DNA of 64,000 bases, from contig NZ_JACCDD010000004.1 of the NCBI RefSeq assembly GCF_013415115.1, positions 288,307-352,306 on the forward strand, in the 5' to 3' direction. This DNA comes from Vreelandella zhaodongensis (GTDB lineage: Bacteria; Pseudomonadota; Gammaproteobacteria; Pseudomonadales; Halomonadaceae). Shown here piece by piece: positions 1-9,208 of the stretch. Both the position numbers and the translations under genes were made by a program. The notes beneath the pieces are model-generated. The model did no database searches. It saw only the letters and a list, made by a program, of their open reading frames with translations, and was not told the DNA's origin. The stretch's first letter is position 1. Each line of letters opens with the position of its first letter.

Positions 1-697
<697 letters not shown>

Positions 698-768
698 ATG
701 CCTCTCGCCTATGGCGAGTGGTTTAACCCGTTCACCCATTACACTTTCTAACCCAGGAGTTCTCTGAA

Positions 769-1095
769 ATGCTGGATTTTTTCATCTCACCAGCCCATGC
801 CCAAGAAGCCGCTGCCGGCGGTGGCATCGCGCAAATCGTCATGCTGGTCGGCTTCGTGCTGATTTTTTACTTCCTGCTGTGGCGTCCCCAAGCAAAGCGC
901 GCCAAGCAGCACAAGCAGCTGGTGACTAGCTTGGCCAAAGGCGACGAAGTCGTCATCGGTGGCGGGCTTGTTGGCCGCATCACCAAAGTCAGCGATGAAT
1001 TCCTGACCCTGGAAGTATCTGAAGGCAACGAAGTTAACGTGCAGAAAAACGCCGTGGCTGCCGTGCTGCCTAAGGGCACTATTAAGTCCATCTAA
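769..1095 (+). CDS. yajC: Sec translocon accessory subunit YajC
   Basis: Small inner-membrane subunit of the SecDF-YajC complex that assists SecYEG in protein export. The 108-residue product has one hydrophobic segment at about residues 21-40 followed by the family signature LLWRPQAKRAKQHK and a soluble C-terminal domain ending near residue 108, all typical of YajC. The ATG is preceded by an AGGAG site about 10 bases upstream (AGGAGTTCTCTGAA). The gap to secD holds an inverted repeat (CCCCTGCC at 1107-1114, GGCAGGGG at 1136-1143) without a T-run, so it may modulate expression or mRNA stability but does not look like a full terminator. Confidence 0.97.
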   Translation: MLDFFISPAHAQEAAAGGGIAQIVMLVGFVLIFYFLLWRPQAKRAKQHKQLVTSLAKGDEVVIGGGLVGRITKVSDEFLTLEVSEGNEVNVQKNAVAAVLPKGTIKSI

Positions 1096-1229
1096 CGCTT
1101 GCACCTCCCCCTGCCGTTCCAGTGCCAGCCACCCCGGCAGGGGTGACATGGTAGCGTCGATGATGAATGTTGCTGTGCGCGATATTTTCGCGCGCAGCAA
1201 TTCCGTTTGTAATTGAAGGCAGGGCTTGC

Positions 1230-3083
1230 ATGCTCAACCGTTACCCCCTGTGGAAGTATCTGCTGATACTGGTCATCTTAGTAGTCGGCCTGATCTATTC
1301 ACTTCCCAATCTATTCCCCGCACATCCCGCCATCCAGATTAGCGATGCCCAAGGCAATGCGCTGGATGAACGGCAAATAAACCGCGTCGAAGAAGCACTC
1401 GCTGAAAATGGCATCGCAATCAGAGCGATGGAGCACGAGGGTGGCCAGTGGCTTATTCGCCTGCAAAATGACGACGACCAATTAAACGCCAGAGACGTTG
1501 CCACCGACGTACTAGGCAACGAAGCGACGGTCGCATTGAACCTCGCTGAAGCGACGCCCAGTTGGTTACAAGCCTTATCCGCTTCACCTATGACACTAGG
1601 TCTAGATTTGCGTGGCGGTGTCCACTTCCTACTGGAAGTCGATATGGATGCGGCGCTTACCCAGCGGCTAGAAGTCAACGCCAGCGCCATGCGCGAGCTG
1701 CTACGTAGCGAGCGCATCCGTTACCGCAACACAACCGTTGAAGAACGCTCTCTTTCCATTGACTTTGCCAGCTCAGAAGACCGCGACACGGCACGACGTT
1801 TAATCAATCGCGACTTTCCTGACTTTGAATACAGCAATGAAGGCGATGGTCGCGCCGCTAGCCTAGTAATGACGCTTACCGACCAAACCATCAATGAAAT
1901 CCAGGATTATGCGGTTAACCAAAACTTAACCACCTTACGTAACCGCGTCGACGAACTCGGGGTTGCCGAACCCATGGTTCAGCGCCAAGGCCCCAATCAA
2001 ATCGTTGTTGAGCTACCAGGCATCCAAGACACTGTTGCCGCCAAACGTATCGTCGGCGCAACGGCCAACCTTGAGTTTCGTCTAGAAGCACGTAACGACA
2101 CGCCCGACCTCGAAACCGAACGCTTTTCTTTCCGTAATGATCCTTCCCGCTCTGCTGACCTGATGCGTGATGTCATCATTACTGGCGACAGCGTATCCAG
2201 CGCCAGCCACAGCTTTGATGAGAACGGCCGCCCCCAAGTCAATATCAACCTGGACGGCACCGGGGGAACATTAATGAACCGCGCCACGCGCACCAATATT
2301 GGGCGCAACATGGCGGTGCTGTTTATTGAGCATAAAAGCGAAGACCGTGTTGAAGTCGACCCAGAGACCGGCGCAGAGACCATCGTTCGTGACCCTTACG
2401 TCGAACGCGGCCTAATTAGCCTTGCGACGATACAAAGTGCGCTGGGCAACAGCTTCCGCATTACGGGGCTAGACTCCCCCACTGAAGCAGCCGAGCTGGC
2501 ACTACTGCTGCGCTCCGGCTCGCTAGCCGCGCCCATCTACTTTGTGCAAGAGCGCACCATTGGCCCAAGCCTGGGTGCCGAAAACATCGAGCGCGGCTTG
2601 CTCTCGGTTCAGATCGGCTTGCTACTAGTCGTGATCTTTATGCTCGTGCGCTACAAGGTGTTCGGCATATTTGCCAATATTGCCCTGGCACTCAACCTGA
2701 CGCTGTTGATTGCCATTATGTCGATGTTAGGGGCAACGCTTACACTGCCAGGCATTGCGGGTATCGTGCTAACACTGGGCATGGCGGTGGATGCCAACGT
2801 ACTGATATTTGAGCGTATCCGTGAGGAGTTGCGCAACGGCTTATCAATCCAGCAAGCCATTTACGCCGGTTACGAACGTGCTTTCACGTCCATTGTGGAT
2901 GCCAATATCACCACGCTGCTAGTCGCGGTGATTCTGTTCTCGATTGGCACCGGCCCAGTGAAAGGGTTTGCCGTTACGCTCTCGATTGGCATTTTGACGT
3001 CGATGTTCACCGCTCTGCTGGTGACACGTGCCATGGTCAACCTTACTTATGGCCGCAAGCCCGTCAAAAAGCTATGGATTTAG
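1230..3083 (+). CDS. secD: Protein translocase subunit SecD
   Basis: RND-family membrane protein that, with SecF, uses the proton-motive force to complete protein export. The open frame extends upstream to 1167, but the start at 1230 gives the family N-terminus MLNRYPLWKYLL, so a 617-residue protein is called, close to E. coli SecD length. Visible parts: an N-terminal membrane helix, a large periplasmic P1 region, the motif LGLDLRGGVHFLLEVD near residue 120, and a C-terminal bundle with the SecD motif GMAVDANVLIFERIREE. The last codons overlap a 15-bp tandem repeat that fills the secD-secF gap. Confidence 0.97.
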   Translation: MLNRYPLWKYLLILVILVVGLIYSLPNLFPAHPAIQISDAQGNALDERQINRVEEALAENGIAIRAMEHEGGQWLIRLQNDDDQLNARDVATDVLGNEATVALNLAEATPSWLQALSASPMTLGLDLRGGVHFLLEVDMDAALTQRLEVNASAMRELLRSERIRYRNTTVEERSLSIDFASSEDRDTARRLINRDFPDFEYSNEGDGRAASLVMTLTDQTINEIQDYAVNQNLTTLRNRVDELGVAEPMVQRQGPNQIVVELPGIQDTVAAKRIVGATANLEFRLEARNDTPDLETERFSFRNDPSRSADLMRDVIITGDSVSSASHSFDENGRPQVNINLDGTGGTLMNRATRTNIGRNMAVLFIEHKSEDRVEVDPETGAETIVRDPYVERGLISLATIQSALGNSFRITGLDSPTEAAELALLLRSGSLAAPIYFVQERTIGPSLGAENIERGLLSVQIGLLLVVIFMLVRYKVFGIFANIALALNLTLLIAIMSMLGATLTLPGIAGIVLTLGMAVDANVLIFERIREELRNGLSIQQAIYAGYERAFTSIVDANITTLLVAVILFSIGTGPVKGFAVTLSIGILTSMFTALLVTRAMVNLTYGRKPVKKLWI

Positions 3084-3148
3084 ATCACATGGATTTGAAT
3101 GACATGGTTTTAAATGACATAGATTTGAAAAGCACGGATCTAAACCGC
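3074..3148 (+). repeat. Five tandem copies of a 15-bp unit between secD and secF
   Basis: Five head-to-tail units at 3074-3088, 3089-3103, 3104-3118, 3119-3133 and 3134-3148, with consensus close to ATGGATTTRAATGAC and growing divergence rightwards. The first unit overlaps the secD stop codon. Because the unit is a multiple of three, the array keeps a frame open (see the overlapping small ORF). Confidence 0.9.
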
Positions 3149-3178
3149 GTGCTTAGCCCAGAATTCAAGAGGTGGTAA
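3074..3178 (+). other. Possible 34-codon leader ORF coupled to secF
   Basis: An ATG inside the last codons of secD opens a 34-codon frame made mostly of five MDLND-like pentapeptides and closed by TAA at 3176-3178, whose last A is the first base of the secF ATG (TAATG). This geometry is typical of translational coupling. There is no clear ribosome binding site before its ATG, so it may simply be a by-product of the repeat. It has no recognisable family. Confidence 0.3.
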
Positions 3179-4104
3179 TGAAACCCCTATCACAACTGCA
3201 AATCGACTTTATGGGACGACGAAACCTTGCGTTCGTTATCTCTGCTGTGCTGCTAGTAATATCGATTGGCGCGATTATTTTTCAACAACTCAACCTGGGG
3301 TTAGATTTCACAGGTGGCACGCTGGTTGAAGTGCGCTATGGTACCGCGCCCTCACTAGACGCCATTCGCCAACTACTGGAAACCAGCGGTTTCCAAGATG
3401 TGTCGGTCCAAACCTTCGGAGCATCCACAGAAGTACTTATTCGCTTACAGCAGGCGTTTGATCCCGATGTAGGCGGTGAAGTGGTCAGCCTGCTACGCGC
3501 TGACGGCGCTAGCGTTGACCTAGTTCGCGCCGAGTTCGTTGGTGCTCAAGTAGGTGAACAGCTTCGCGACCAAAGTGGCCTGGGCTTAATGGTAGCGCTG
3601 GGTGTGGTCATGCTCTACGTAGCGTTCCGCTTCCAGTACAAATTTGCACTCGGGGCACTGCTTGCTTTGCTACATGACGTAATCATCGTCGTGGGCATTT
3701 TTGCACTGTTCCAGCTCGACTTTAACCTCACCGTACTCGCCGCCATCCTCGCGGTGATTGGCTACTCACTCAACGATACAATCGTCGTTTACGACCGTAT
3801 CCGTGAAGCCATCCGCACCTCGCGTATCGATGATATGCCGCAAATCTTTAATGAAGCGATCAACGCGACGCTATCTCGTACGTTAGCGACCTCTGGTACG
3901 ACGATACTTGTACTGCTTGCGTTACTGCTTCTGGGTGGCGATATGATCCAGAACTTCGCCATCGCGCTGCTGATTGGCGTTCTCGTGGGCACCTTCTCCT
4001 CGATTTATATATCGGGTGCGCTACTACTTCCGCTCAAGCTATCTCGAGAAGACCTCATCCCCACTAAAAAAGAAGTGGACGAAGAGGAAGAAGAACTGCC
4101 TTAA
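3178..4104 (+). CDS. secF: Protein translocase subunit SecF
   Basis: Partner of SecD in the proton-driven SecDF-YajC complex of the inner membrane. The 308-residue product starts MKPLSQLQIDFMGRR; a GTG two codons upstream (3172) is in frame, but the ATG at 3178 has an AAGAGG site five bases away and is preferred. Family motifs seen: LGLDFTGGTLVEVRY at about residue 40, and ILAVIGYSLNDTIVVYDRIRE in the C-terminal bundle. The acidic tail (DEEEEELP) is lysine-poor and ends at a strong bidirectional terminator. Confidence 0.97.
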   Translation: MKPLSQLQIDFMGRRNLAFVISAVLLVISIGAIIFQQLNLGLDFTGGTLVEVRYGTAPSLDAIRQLLETSGFQDVSVQTFGASTEVLIRLQQAFDPDVGGEVVSLLRADGASVDLVRAEFVGAQVGEQLRDQSGLGLMVALGVVMLYVAFRFQYKFALGALLALLHDVIIVVGIFALFQLDFNLTVLAAILAVIGYSLNDTIVVYDRIREAIRTSRIDDMPQIFNEAINATLSRTLATSGTTILVLLALLLLGGDMIQNFAIALLIGVLVGTFSSIYISGALLLPLKLSREDLIPTKKEVDEEEEELP

Positions 4105-4145
4105 ACAGTGGATCTGTCGCGCCAAACGTTGGTTGGCACACAACA

Positions 4146-4181
4146 AAAAGCCCTGCTGGTGAAACACCAGCAGGGCTTTTT
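4146..4181. terminator. Bidirectional rho-independent terminator, secF / suhB
   Basis: A perfect 16-bp stem (4146-4161 with 4165-4180) and AAA loop, A-run on the left and T-run on the right, sits between the convergent secF and suhB genes and can stop transcription from both sides. Confidence 0.93.
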
Positions 4182-4201
4182 ACTTACATCATGTTTAACG
4201 C

Positions 4202-4996
4202 TTAAAAATGCGGTGCCAATTGTTTAATCAAGGCTTTGTAAAGACGCGGGCCCGCAGCCATTAGCTGCCCCTCAGCATTCACTGTCGGCTTGCCATCAGG
4301 CGTGCCCATCAATGCACCCGCTTCTTTCAGTAATAGCGTTCCCACCTGCATGTCCTGCTCTTCAAGGCCCAGGACAAAAGCACTGTCCACACGACCACAG
4401 GCCAGCTCGCAAATATCCAGCAAGCCGCTGCCTGACGCCAACATGGCTTCTACTTGGGGGGCTAACTGTTGAGTAATGGTCAGATAAGCCGGCAAGTGGT
4501 TTGGGCGCAGCCAGGTTTCCGGAAGGCTCATGGCCATTCGCGTACCTGAAATTGCTGTCGGCTTGCTAACACGCATGCGTTTATCGTTGTGTTGGGCACC
4601 GCGACCACGGCTGGCGATATATTCGTCATCACCAAACGGCGAGAGCACCACTGCGTGTTCAGGGCGACCTTTCACGAGACACACCACTGAGAGAGCAAAG
4701 CCTTTACCTGCCACTGCTAAATTTGAATAGCCGTGCATTGGTTCAATTTTCCAGACAATATCAGCACCTTCGCCTTCGCCCGCTTTATGGGGCGTATAGC
4801 GGCCGCTGAAACCGTGCAGGGGATAACCACGCTGCAGCTGCTGAACAATAGTGGCCTCTGCCTTGCGAGCGGTATCTTCTAGCAGGCGGTCGAGGTTAAA
4901 TTCATCGTGAGCATTCTCAATGCGCTCACGCACACGTAAAAAGTGTTCAACAGCGCCACGCGCAGCGCGCAGCGTAAATTGGACCATAGGGTTCAT
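4202..4996 (-). CDS. suhB: SuhB-family protein with eroded inositol-monophosphatase active site
   Basis: A 264-residue member of the inositol monophosphatase fold, in the position SuhB holds in Pseudomonas and E. coli (divergent to trmJ, beside secF). In active enzymes, metals are held by an EE motif, DPLDGTTNF and a WDxAAG motif. Here the first is absent (GRYTPHKAGEG), the second reads EPMHGYSNL and the third QDMQVG, so most metal ligands are changed. The rest of the fold, such as GAQHNDKRMRVS, is well kept and the frame is intact. SuhB is known in E. coli to act with NusA/NusB/NusE in rRNA transcription antitermination; I infer that this role, not phosphatase activity, preserves the gene. 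Confidence 0.88.
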   Translation of the reverse strand: MNPMVQFTLRAARGAVEHFLRVRERIENAHDEFNLDRLLEDTARKAEATIVQQLQRGYPLHGFSGRYTPHKAGEGEGADIVWKIEPMHGYSNLAVAGKGFALSVVCLVKGRPEHAVVLSPFGDDEYIASRGRGAQHNDKRMRVSKPTAISGTRMAMSLPETWLRPNHLPAYLTITQQLAPQVEAMLASGSGLLDICELACGRVDSAFVLGLEEQDMQVGTLLLKEAGALMGTPDGKPTVNAEGQLMAAGPRLYKALIKQLAPHF

Positions 4997-5140
4997 GATC
5001 GGGCCTTGTCACAGTGATGTTAAAGAACGGAGGCAGTGGCAGGACACTGCTTTGGCGGGCAATTCTAACAGAGCCCCCTCGGGCATGCCATCGACTCATG
5101 CTAAACTGCGCGTTTTCCGCACTTGATTACCGAGCCCATT

Positions 5141-5890
5141 ATGCTTGAGCGCATTCGTATTGTTCTTATTGGCACCAGTCATCCTGGCAACATTGGCGGC
5201 GTCGCCCGCGCCATGCACAACATGGGTCTGGCCGATTTAGCCCTGGTGGCCCCTCGCTGCGAAGTGATTACCCAAGACAGTATCTCCCGCGCCTCGGGAG
5301 CCGATCACCTGCTTCATCAGGCAACGGTTCACCCTACCCTTGAAGACGCCGTTGCTGACTGCACGCTGGCCGTGGGCGCCAGTGCCCGCTCGCGCACATT
5401 GCCCTGGCCGATAATTTCCCCACGTGAGTTAGCCGAACGACTGCCCAGCGAATGCCAGCCCCAAAATGCACGCGTAGCCCTGGTATTTGGCCGTGAGGAC
5501 AGTGGCTTGACCAATGCCGAGCTGCAGCGTTGTCACGCCCACGTACATATTCCCACCAATGCGGACTTTAGCTCGCTAAACCTAGCCGCCGCCGTTCAGG
5601 TTATCGCGTATGAGTGCCGTATGGCATGGCTTAGCCAAGAGGATACCGCCAGCACCGCACAAGAAGAAGGCGATGATGCGCTGGCAACCCACGTCGAGCT
5701 AGAGCGCTACTTTGAACATCTGGAGCGCGCTTTAATTGCCATTGAGTTCCATGACCCTGCTCAGCCACGCCAGTTGATGGCACGACTTCGCCGCCTTTAC
5801 TTGCGCGCACGTCCTGAGAAAATGGAAATGAACATACTGCGCGGCATTCTTTCGGCAACGGAAAAAGCAGCGGACCAACGGCAGCCATAG
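5141..5890 (+). CDS. trmJ: tRNA (cytidine/uridine-2'-O)-methyltransferase TrmJ
   Basis: SPOUT-class methyltransferase that 2'-O-methylates position 32 of several tRNAs. The open frame reaches a TTG at 5123, but the ATG at 5141 gives MLERIRIVLIGTSHPGNIGG, matching the family start, so 249 residues are called. SPOUT knot motifs are visible: VALVFGREDSGLTNAELQ and SSLNLAAAVQVIAYE. It is transcribed away from suhB across 144 bp, the same arrangement as in E. coli. No strong Shine-Dalgarno site precedes the start. Confidence 0.95.
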   Translation: MLERIRIVLIGTSHPGNIGGVARAMHNMGLADLALVAPRCEVITQDSISRASGADHLLHQATVHPTLEDAVADCTLAVGASARSRTLPWPIISPRELAERLPSECQPQNARVALVFGREDSGLTNAELQRCHAHVHIPTNADFSSLNLAAAVQVIAYECRMAWLSQEDTASTAQEEGDDALATHVELERYFEHLERALIAIEFHDPAQPRQLMARLRRLYLRARPEKMEMNILRGILSATEKAADQRQP

Positions 5891-6048
5891 CTTGGCATGC
5901 CGGTTGAGCGGCAATGGCCTAAACTTGAAGTCACGCTCATGCGCCCCAACATCGCCTTCTTAACAACCGCTTCGCACTAACGATATTCCATAGAATTCGA
6001 TACCCAGAGCATCCATGACTGCCGCCCTTTAACGCCCAAGGATCACCC

Positions 6049-6915
6049 ATGTTTCAACGCCTGCGTGAAGACATTAATAGCGTATTCGACCGCGACCCTG
6101 CGGCACGTAACTTTCTTGAGGTGCTGACCAACTACCCTGGCCTGCACGCCCTGCTGCTGCATCGCTGCGGACACTGGCTATGGAAGAAAAACCTCAAGTG
6201 GCTAGCGCGTACGTTATCGACATTTTCCCGCTGGCTCACCGGCATCGAAATTCACCCAGGTGCTACCATTGGTCGTCGTTTCTTTATCGACCATGGCATG
6301 GGCGTAGTGATTGGCGAAACAGCACTGGTTGGCAATGACGTGACGCTGTATCAGGGCGTTACCCTGGGGGGGACTAGTTGGAATAAAGGCAAACGCCACC
6401 CTACCCTGGAAGATGGCGTGATTGTTGGTGCAGGCGCTAAGATTTTGGGTCCGTTTACCGTTGGCGCTGGGGCAAAAGTTGGCTCCAACGCGGTGGTGAC
6501 AAAGGAGGTTCCTCCCGGCGCGACGGTGGTGGGAATTCCTGGCAAAATCGTTAAACGTGCTGACCCCGATATTGAAGAAGCACTCGATATCGACCCTGCC
6601 CGCCGAGAGGCTATCTGCCAGAAGTTCGGTTTTGACGCTTACGGAGTCAGCCAGGATATGCCCGACCCCATGGCACGCTCGATGCAGGCGATGCTTGACC
6701 ACATGCACGCAGTGGATGAGCGCATTGAGCGCATGTGCTCAACACTGCGCAAGCTTGATGCCAACTATCGCGACGGACAACTGCCGGCTCTTCGCGATGA
6801 AGACTTCGCCGACATTCTCGACGAACATGAAACGGGCTGCCCAGGACTGGGGCGCGAGAGCCAAGACAGCCCCCCCAAAACGACCGCAGCAGATACAACA
6901 ACGCGCAATAGTTGA
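6049..6915 (+). CDS. cysE: Serine O-acetyltransferase
   Basis: Makes O-acetylserine from serine and acetyl-CoA, the first step of cysteine synthesis, which supplies sulfur for the IscS desulfurase encoded next. The 288-residue product has the left-handed beta-helix hexapeptide repeats (for example [20 protein letters not shown]) and the catalytic segment [14 protein letters not shown] with [15 protein letters not shown]. It is the short-N-terminus type (as in Pseudomonas) with a low-complexity C-terminal tail rich in Thr, Asp and Pro. The start has an AAGGAT site. The iscR promoter begins within its last codons. Confidence 0.95.
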   Translation: MFQRLREDINSVFDRDPAARNFLEVLTNYPGLHALLLHRCGHWLWKKNLKWLARTLSTFSRWLTGIEIHPGATIGRRFFIDHGMGVVIGETALVGNDVTLYQGVTLGGTSWNKGKRHPTLEDGVIVGAGAKILGPFTVGAGAKVGSNAVVTKEVPPGATVVGIPGKIVKRADPDIEEALDIDPARREAICQKFGFDAYGVSQDMPDPMARSMQAMLDHMHAVDERIERMCSTLRKLDANYRDGQLPALRDEDFADILDEHETGCPGLGRESQDSPPKTTAADTTTRNS

Positions 6916-6940
6916 CCAAAGCACTCAGGATTTCCATAAT
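6908..6940 (+). promoter_or_regulatory. iscR promoter with candidate IscR type-1 site
   Basis: TTGACC (6912-6917), a 17-bp spacer and CATAAT (6935-6940) form a good sigma-70 promoter. The stretch from ATAGTTGACC at 6908 to about 6932 matches the type-1 IscR operator pattern (ATASYYGACT-N5-AGTCRRSTAT) at most positions, as in E. coli, where holo-IscR represses its own operon. The -35 box contains the cysE stop codon (6913-6915), so this promoter is embedded in the end of the upstream gene. The site is recognised by eye only. Confidence 0.75.
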
Positions 6941-6992
6941 GGCATTACATTTGCCGTAAGTGCGCTGAAGGTTCAGCGTCGAGGTGCCTGCC

Positions 6993-7460
6993 ATGCGCTT
7001 GACTACGAAAGGCCGTTACGCGGTTACCGCCATGCTCGATTTGGCGATCAATAGCCCCCAAGGGCCTACCAGCCTGGGGGATATTTCCCAGCGCCAGGAA
7101 ATCTCACTCTCTTACCTTGAGCAACTGTTTGCCCGCCTACGCCGCGCAGGCCTTGTTAGCAGTGTGCGCGGCCCTGGCGGCGGCTATTTGCTAGCCAAAT
7201 CGCCTGATGCCATTAGCGTTTCCCAAGTGATTGACGCTGTTGACGAAACGGTAGATGCAACACGCTGCCAAGGACTGTCTGACTGCCAGCAGGGCGACAC
7301 GTGTTTAACTCACCACTTGTGGTGCGAGTTGTCGGGGCAGATTCGCAACTTTCTTGACGACACCAGCCTTGCACAACTAATGCAACGACCTGATGTTATG
7401 CGCATTGCTTCTCGGCAAAAGCAGCGCACGGAAGCAGGCATTCTCGCCTCTTCTCCTTAA
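6993..7460 (+). CDS. iscR: Fe-S cluster regulator IscR
   Basis: Rrf2-family transcription factor that senses 2Fe-2S cluster supply and represses the isc operon. The ATG at 6993 ([18 protein letters not shown]) is chosen over an in-frame GTG at 6984 because GAGGTG lies six bases upstream and the family starts there; 155 residues. The winged-helix N-terminal half is followed by the cluster ligands C-x5-C-x5-C-x2-H in [17 protein letters not shown], identical in spacing to E. coli IscR. It heads a short operon with iscS and iscA. Confidence 0.96.
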   Translation: MRLTTKGRYAVTAMLDLAINSPQGPTSLGDISQRQEISLSYLEQLFARLRRAGLVSSVRGPGGGYLLAKSPDAISVSQVIDAVDETVDATRCQGLSDCQQGDTCLTHHLWCELSGQIRNFLDDTSLAQLMQRPDVMRIASRQKQRTEAGILASSP

Positions 7461-7485
7461 CGGCTTTCACCGCACGTTGGAACCT

Positions 7486-8661
7486 ATGACGATGACTCCA
7501 CCCTCTTCGCTGCCAATTTATTTGGACTACGCCTCCACCACGCCGGTAGATAGACGTGTGGCTGACGTCATGCAGCGCTACTTAACCGTTGACCAGCTGT
7601 TTGCTAATCCCGCCTCGCGCAGTCATATGCTAGGTTGGCAAGCAGAGCAGGTGGTAGAGCAGGCGCGTCGTCAGGTAGCGGATATGATTGGTGCTGACCC
7701 GCGTGAAATCGTTTGGACCAGCGGTGCCACAGAGGCTAACAACCTAGCGTTGATTGGCTATATGCGTGCCAACCGTGAGCGCGGCATGCACTTAGTGACG
7801 TCAACCATTGAGCATAAAGCGATTATTGATACCGCCAACGCCCTAGAAAATGAGGGCTTTGAGGTAACGTGGTTAACGCCGGACCGAGATGGTCGCACAA
7901 CACCTGAACAGCTGCGCGCAGCCATGCGGGACGACACCGCGCTCGTGTCATTAATGGCGGTTAATAATGAATTGGGTAGCATTAATGATATTGCCGCGCT
8001 AGCAGAGGTTGCCCATGAGTTTGGTGCCATTTTTCATAGCGATGCGGCCCAAGCCGTTGGTCGCATTCCACTAGATGTGGTGGCGCAGCAGATTGACTTG
8101 ATGTCATTGTCTGGTCATAAGGCTTACGGCCCCAAAGGGGTCGGTGCGCTTTACGTCAAACGCCATCCTGATATACGCCTAGAAGCGCTGATTCATGGAG
8201 GCGGCCATGAGCGTGGCATGCGCTCTGGCACACTGCCCACCCACCAAATTGCCGGCATGGGTGAAGCCTTTGCACTGATGCAACAGCAGCATGAAGATGA
8301 TCAAGTACATATTGCTCAGCTGCGTGAGCGGTTTCTAAAGGGTCTTTCCGATGTTGATGGCGTGGTCGCCAATTCACCTTTAGAAAATGCCGTACCCAAC
8401 ATTTTAAACCTTGCGTTTCAAGGCGTAGAAGGCGAATCGCTTTTAATGGCGCTGCGTGACGTTGCTGTTTCAACAGGGTCTGCCTGTAATTCAGCAAGCG
8501 TTGACCCATCCTATGTTTTGTTAGGAATTGGCACACCACGCGCTCTGGCACTCTCATCACTTCGTTTTAGCTTTGGGCGCTTTACCCAAGACGCCGATAT
8601 AGATCACGCACTCAAATTATTACGCCACGCACTGAGCGGCCTACGCTCATCAGCGCGTTAA
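7486..8661 (+). CDS. iscS: Cysteine desulfurase IscS
   Basis: PLP enzyme that removes sulfur from cysteine for Fe-S clusters and tRNA thiolation. An ORF is open from 7393, but the start near 7486 (or 7492) fits the family (PIYLDYASTTPVD) and leaves iscR intact; 391 residues. Seen: the PLP lysine in SLSGHKAYGPKG and the catalytic loop cysteine in STGSACNSASVDPS, the class I pattern. The protein stops at LRHALSGLRSSAR, about 20 residues before the E. coli end, so the C-terminal tail that helps dock IscU is missing. This agrees with the absence of iscU downstream. Confidence 0.95.
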   Translation: MTMTPPSSLPIYLDYASTTPVDRRVADVMQRYLTVDQLFANPASRSHMLGWQAEQVVEQARRQVADMIGADPREIVWTSGATEANNLALIGYMRANRERGMHLVTSTIEHKAIIDTANALENEGFEVTWLTPDRDGRTTPEQLRAAMRDDTALVSLMAVNNELGSINDIAALAEVAHEFGAIFHSDAAQAVGRIPLDVVAQQIDLMSLSGHKAYGPKGVGALYVKRHPDIRLEALIHGGGHERGMRSGTLPTHQIAGMGEAFALMQQQHEDDQVHIAQLRERFLKGLSDVDGVVANSPLENAVPNILNLAFQGVEGESLLMALRDVAVSTGSACNSASVDPSYVLLGIGTPRALALSSLRFSFGRFTQDADIDHALKLLRHALSGLRSSAR

Positions 8662-8718
8662 ATGGTTGATGCCTCATTAGAGAATCAACCGACAGACTTC
8701 TGGAAGGAGGACGCCCAT

Positions 8719-9045
8719 ATGGCAACTCTCAATATTACGCCTGCTGCTGCGCAGCAAATTCGTCACGTTCTTGACGAACGTGGTCAGGGGCTTGGCCTGC
8801 GTGTTTCTGTAAAACCTAGCGGGTGCTCTGGCTACAGTTACGTACTCGACTTTGCTGATGATGTTCGCGACGACGAAGTACGTTTTGAAGAGCACGGGGC
8901 CAGTGTTTACGTGGCTCCCGACGCGCTAGAGGTACTCAACGGCAGCGAAGTGGACTATGTGAGCGAAGGGCTCAATCGTTTTTTCCGCTTTAACAACCCA
9001 AACGTCAAGGATCAGTGTGGCTGTGGCGAAAGCTTCACGGTCTAA
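8719..9045 (+). CDS. iscA: A-type Fe-S carrier protein IscA
   Basis: Carrier that accepts and hands on Fe-S clusters. The start at 8719 has a strong AAGGAGG site 8 bases upstream; an in-frame ATG at 8662 directly after the iscS stop would add 19 residues with no family support. The 108-residue product carries the three ligand cysteines in SGCSGYSYVLDF and CGCGESF and the NPNVKDQCGCGESF ending characteristic of IscA rather than ErpA. It lies 57 bp after iscS, where iscU would normally come first. Confidence 0.94.
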   Translation: MATLNITPAAAQQIRHVLDERGQGLGLRVSVKPSGCSGYSYVLDFADDVRDDEVRFEEHGASVYVAPDALEVLNGSEVDYVSEGLNRFFRFNNPNVKDQCGCGESFTV

Positions 9046-9090
9046 GTGCCTAGCGCTTCATCACCGGTATTCATCCCCACCTTGAGGCGC

Positions 9091-9096
9091 TATAAT
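9091..9096 (+). promoter_or_regulatory. Consensus -10 box upstream of ndk
   Basis: A perfect TATAAT, 112 bp before the ndk start. No convincing -35 box lies 16-18 bp upstream (best is TTCATC with short spacing), so the promoter may be activator-dependent or weak. It would let ndk and the following genes be expressed apart from isc. Downstream, 9150-9175 can fold into a GC-rich hairpin in the leader. Confidence 0.5.
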
Positions 9097-9208
9097 CGCG
9101 ACCACTCGGCAACCAGTGACATTAAGATCCTGCCGACTCATTTTTCCTGCGCCGCCTCGGCCTCCCGGGGCGGCACTTCTGCTTTACGCCTTTTAAGGAG
9201 ATTTCACC

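Noticed and set aside
1107..1143. Inverted repeat after yajC as a terminator
   Set aside because: About 20-base loop and no T-run; secD is expected to be co-transcribed.
787..1200. 137-codon leftward frame opposite yajC
   Set aside because: Complement of a well-conserved gene; product has no recognisable features.
3172..3180. GTG at 3172 as secF start
   Set aside because: It would overlap its own ribosome site; the ATG at 3178 has AAGAGG at correct spacing and the family N-terminus.
6557..7054. 165-codon rightward frame spanning the end of cysE and start of iscR
   Set aside because: Lies in another phase of two certain genes and across the iscR promoter.
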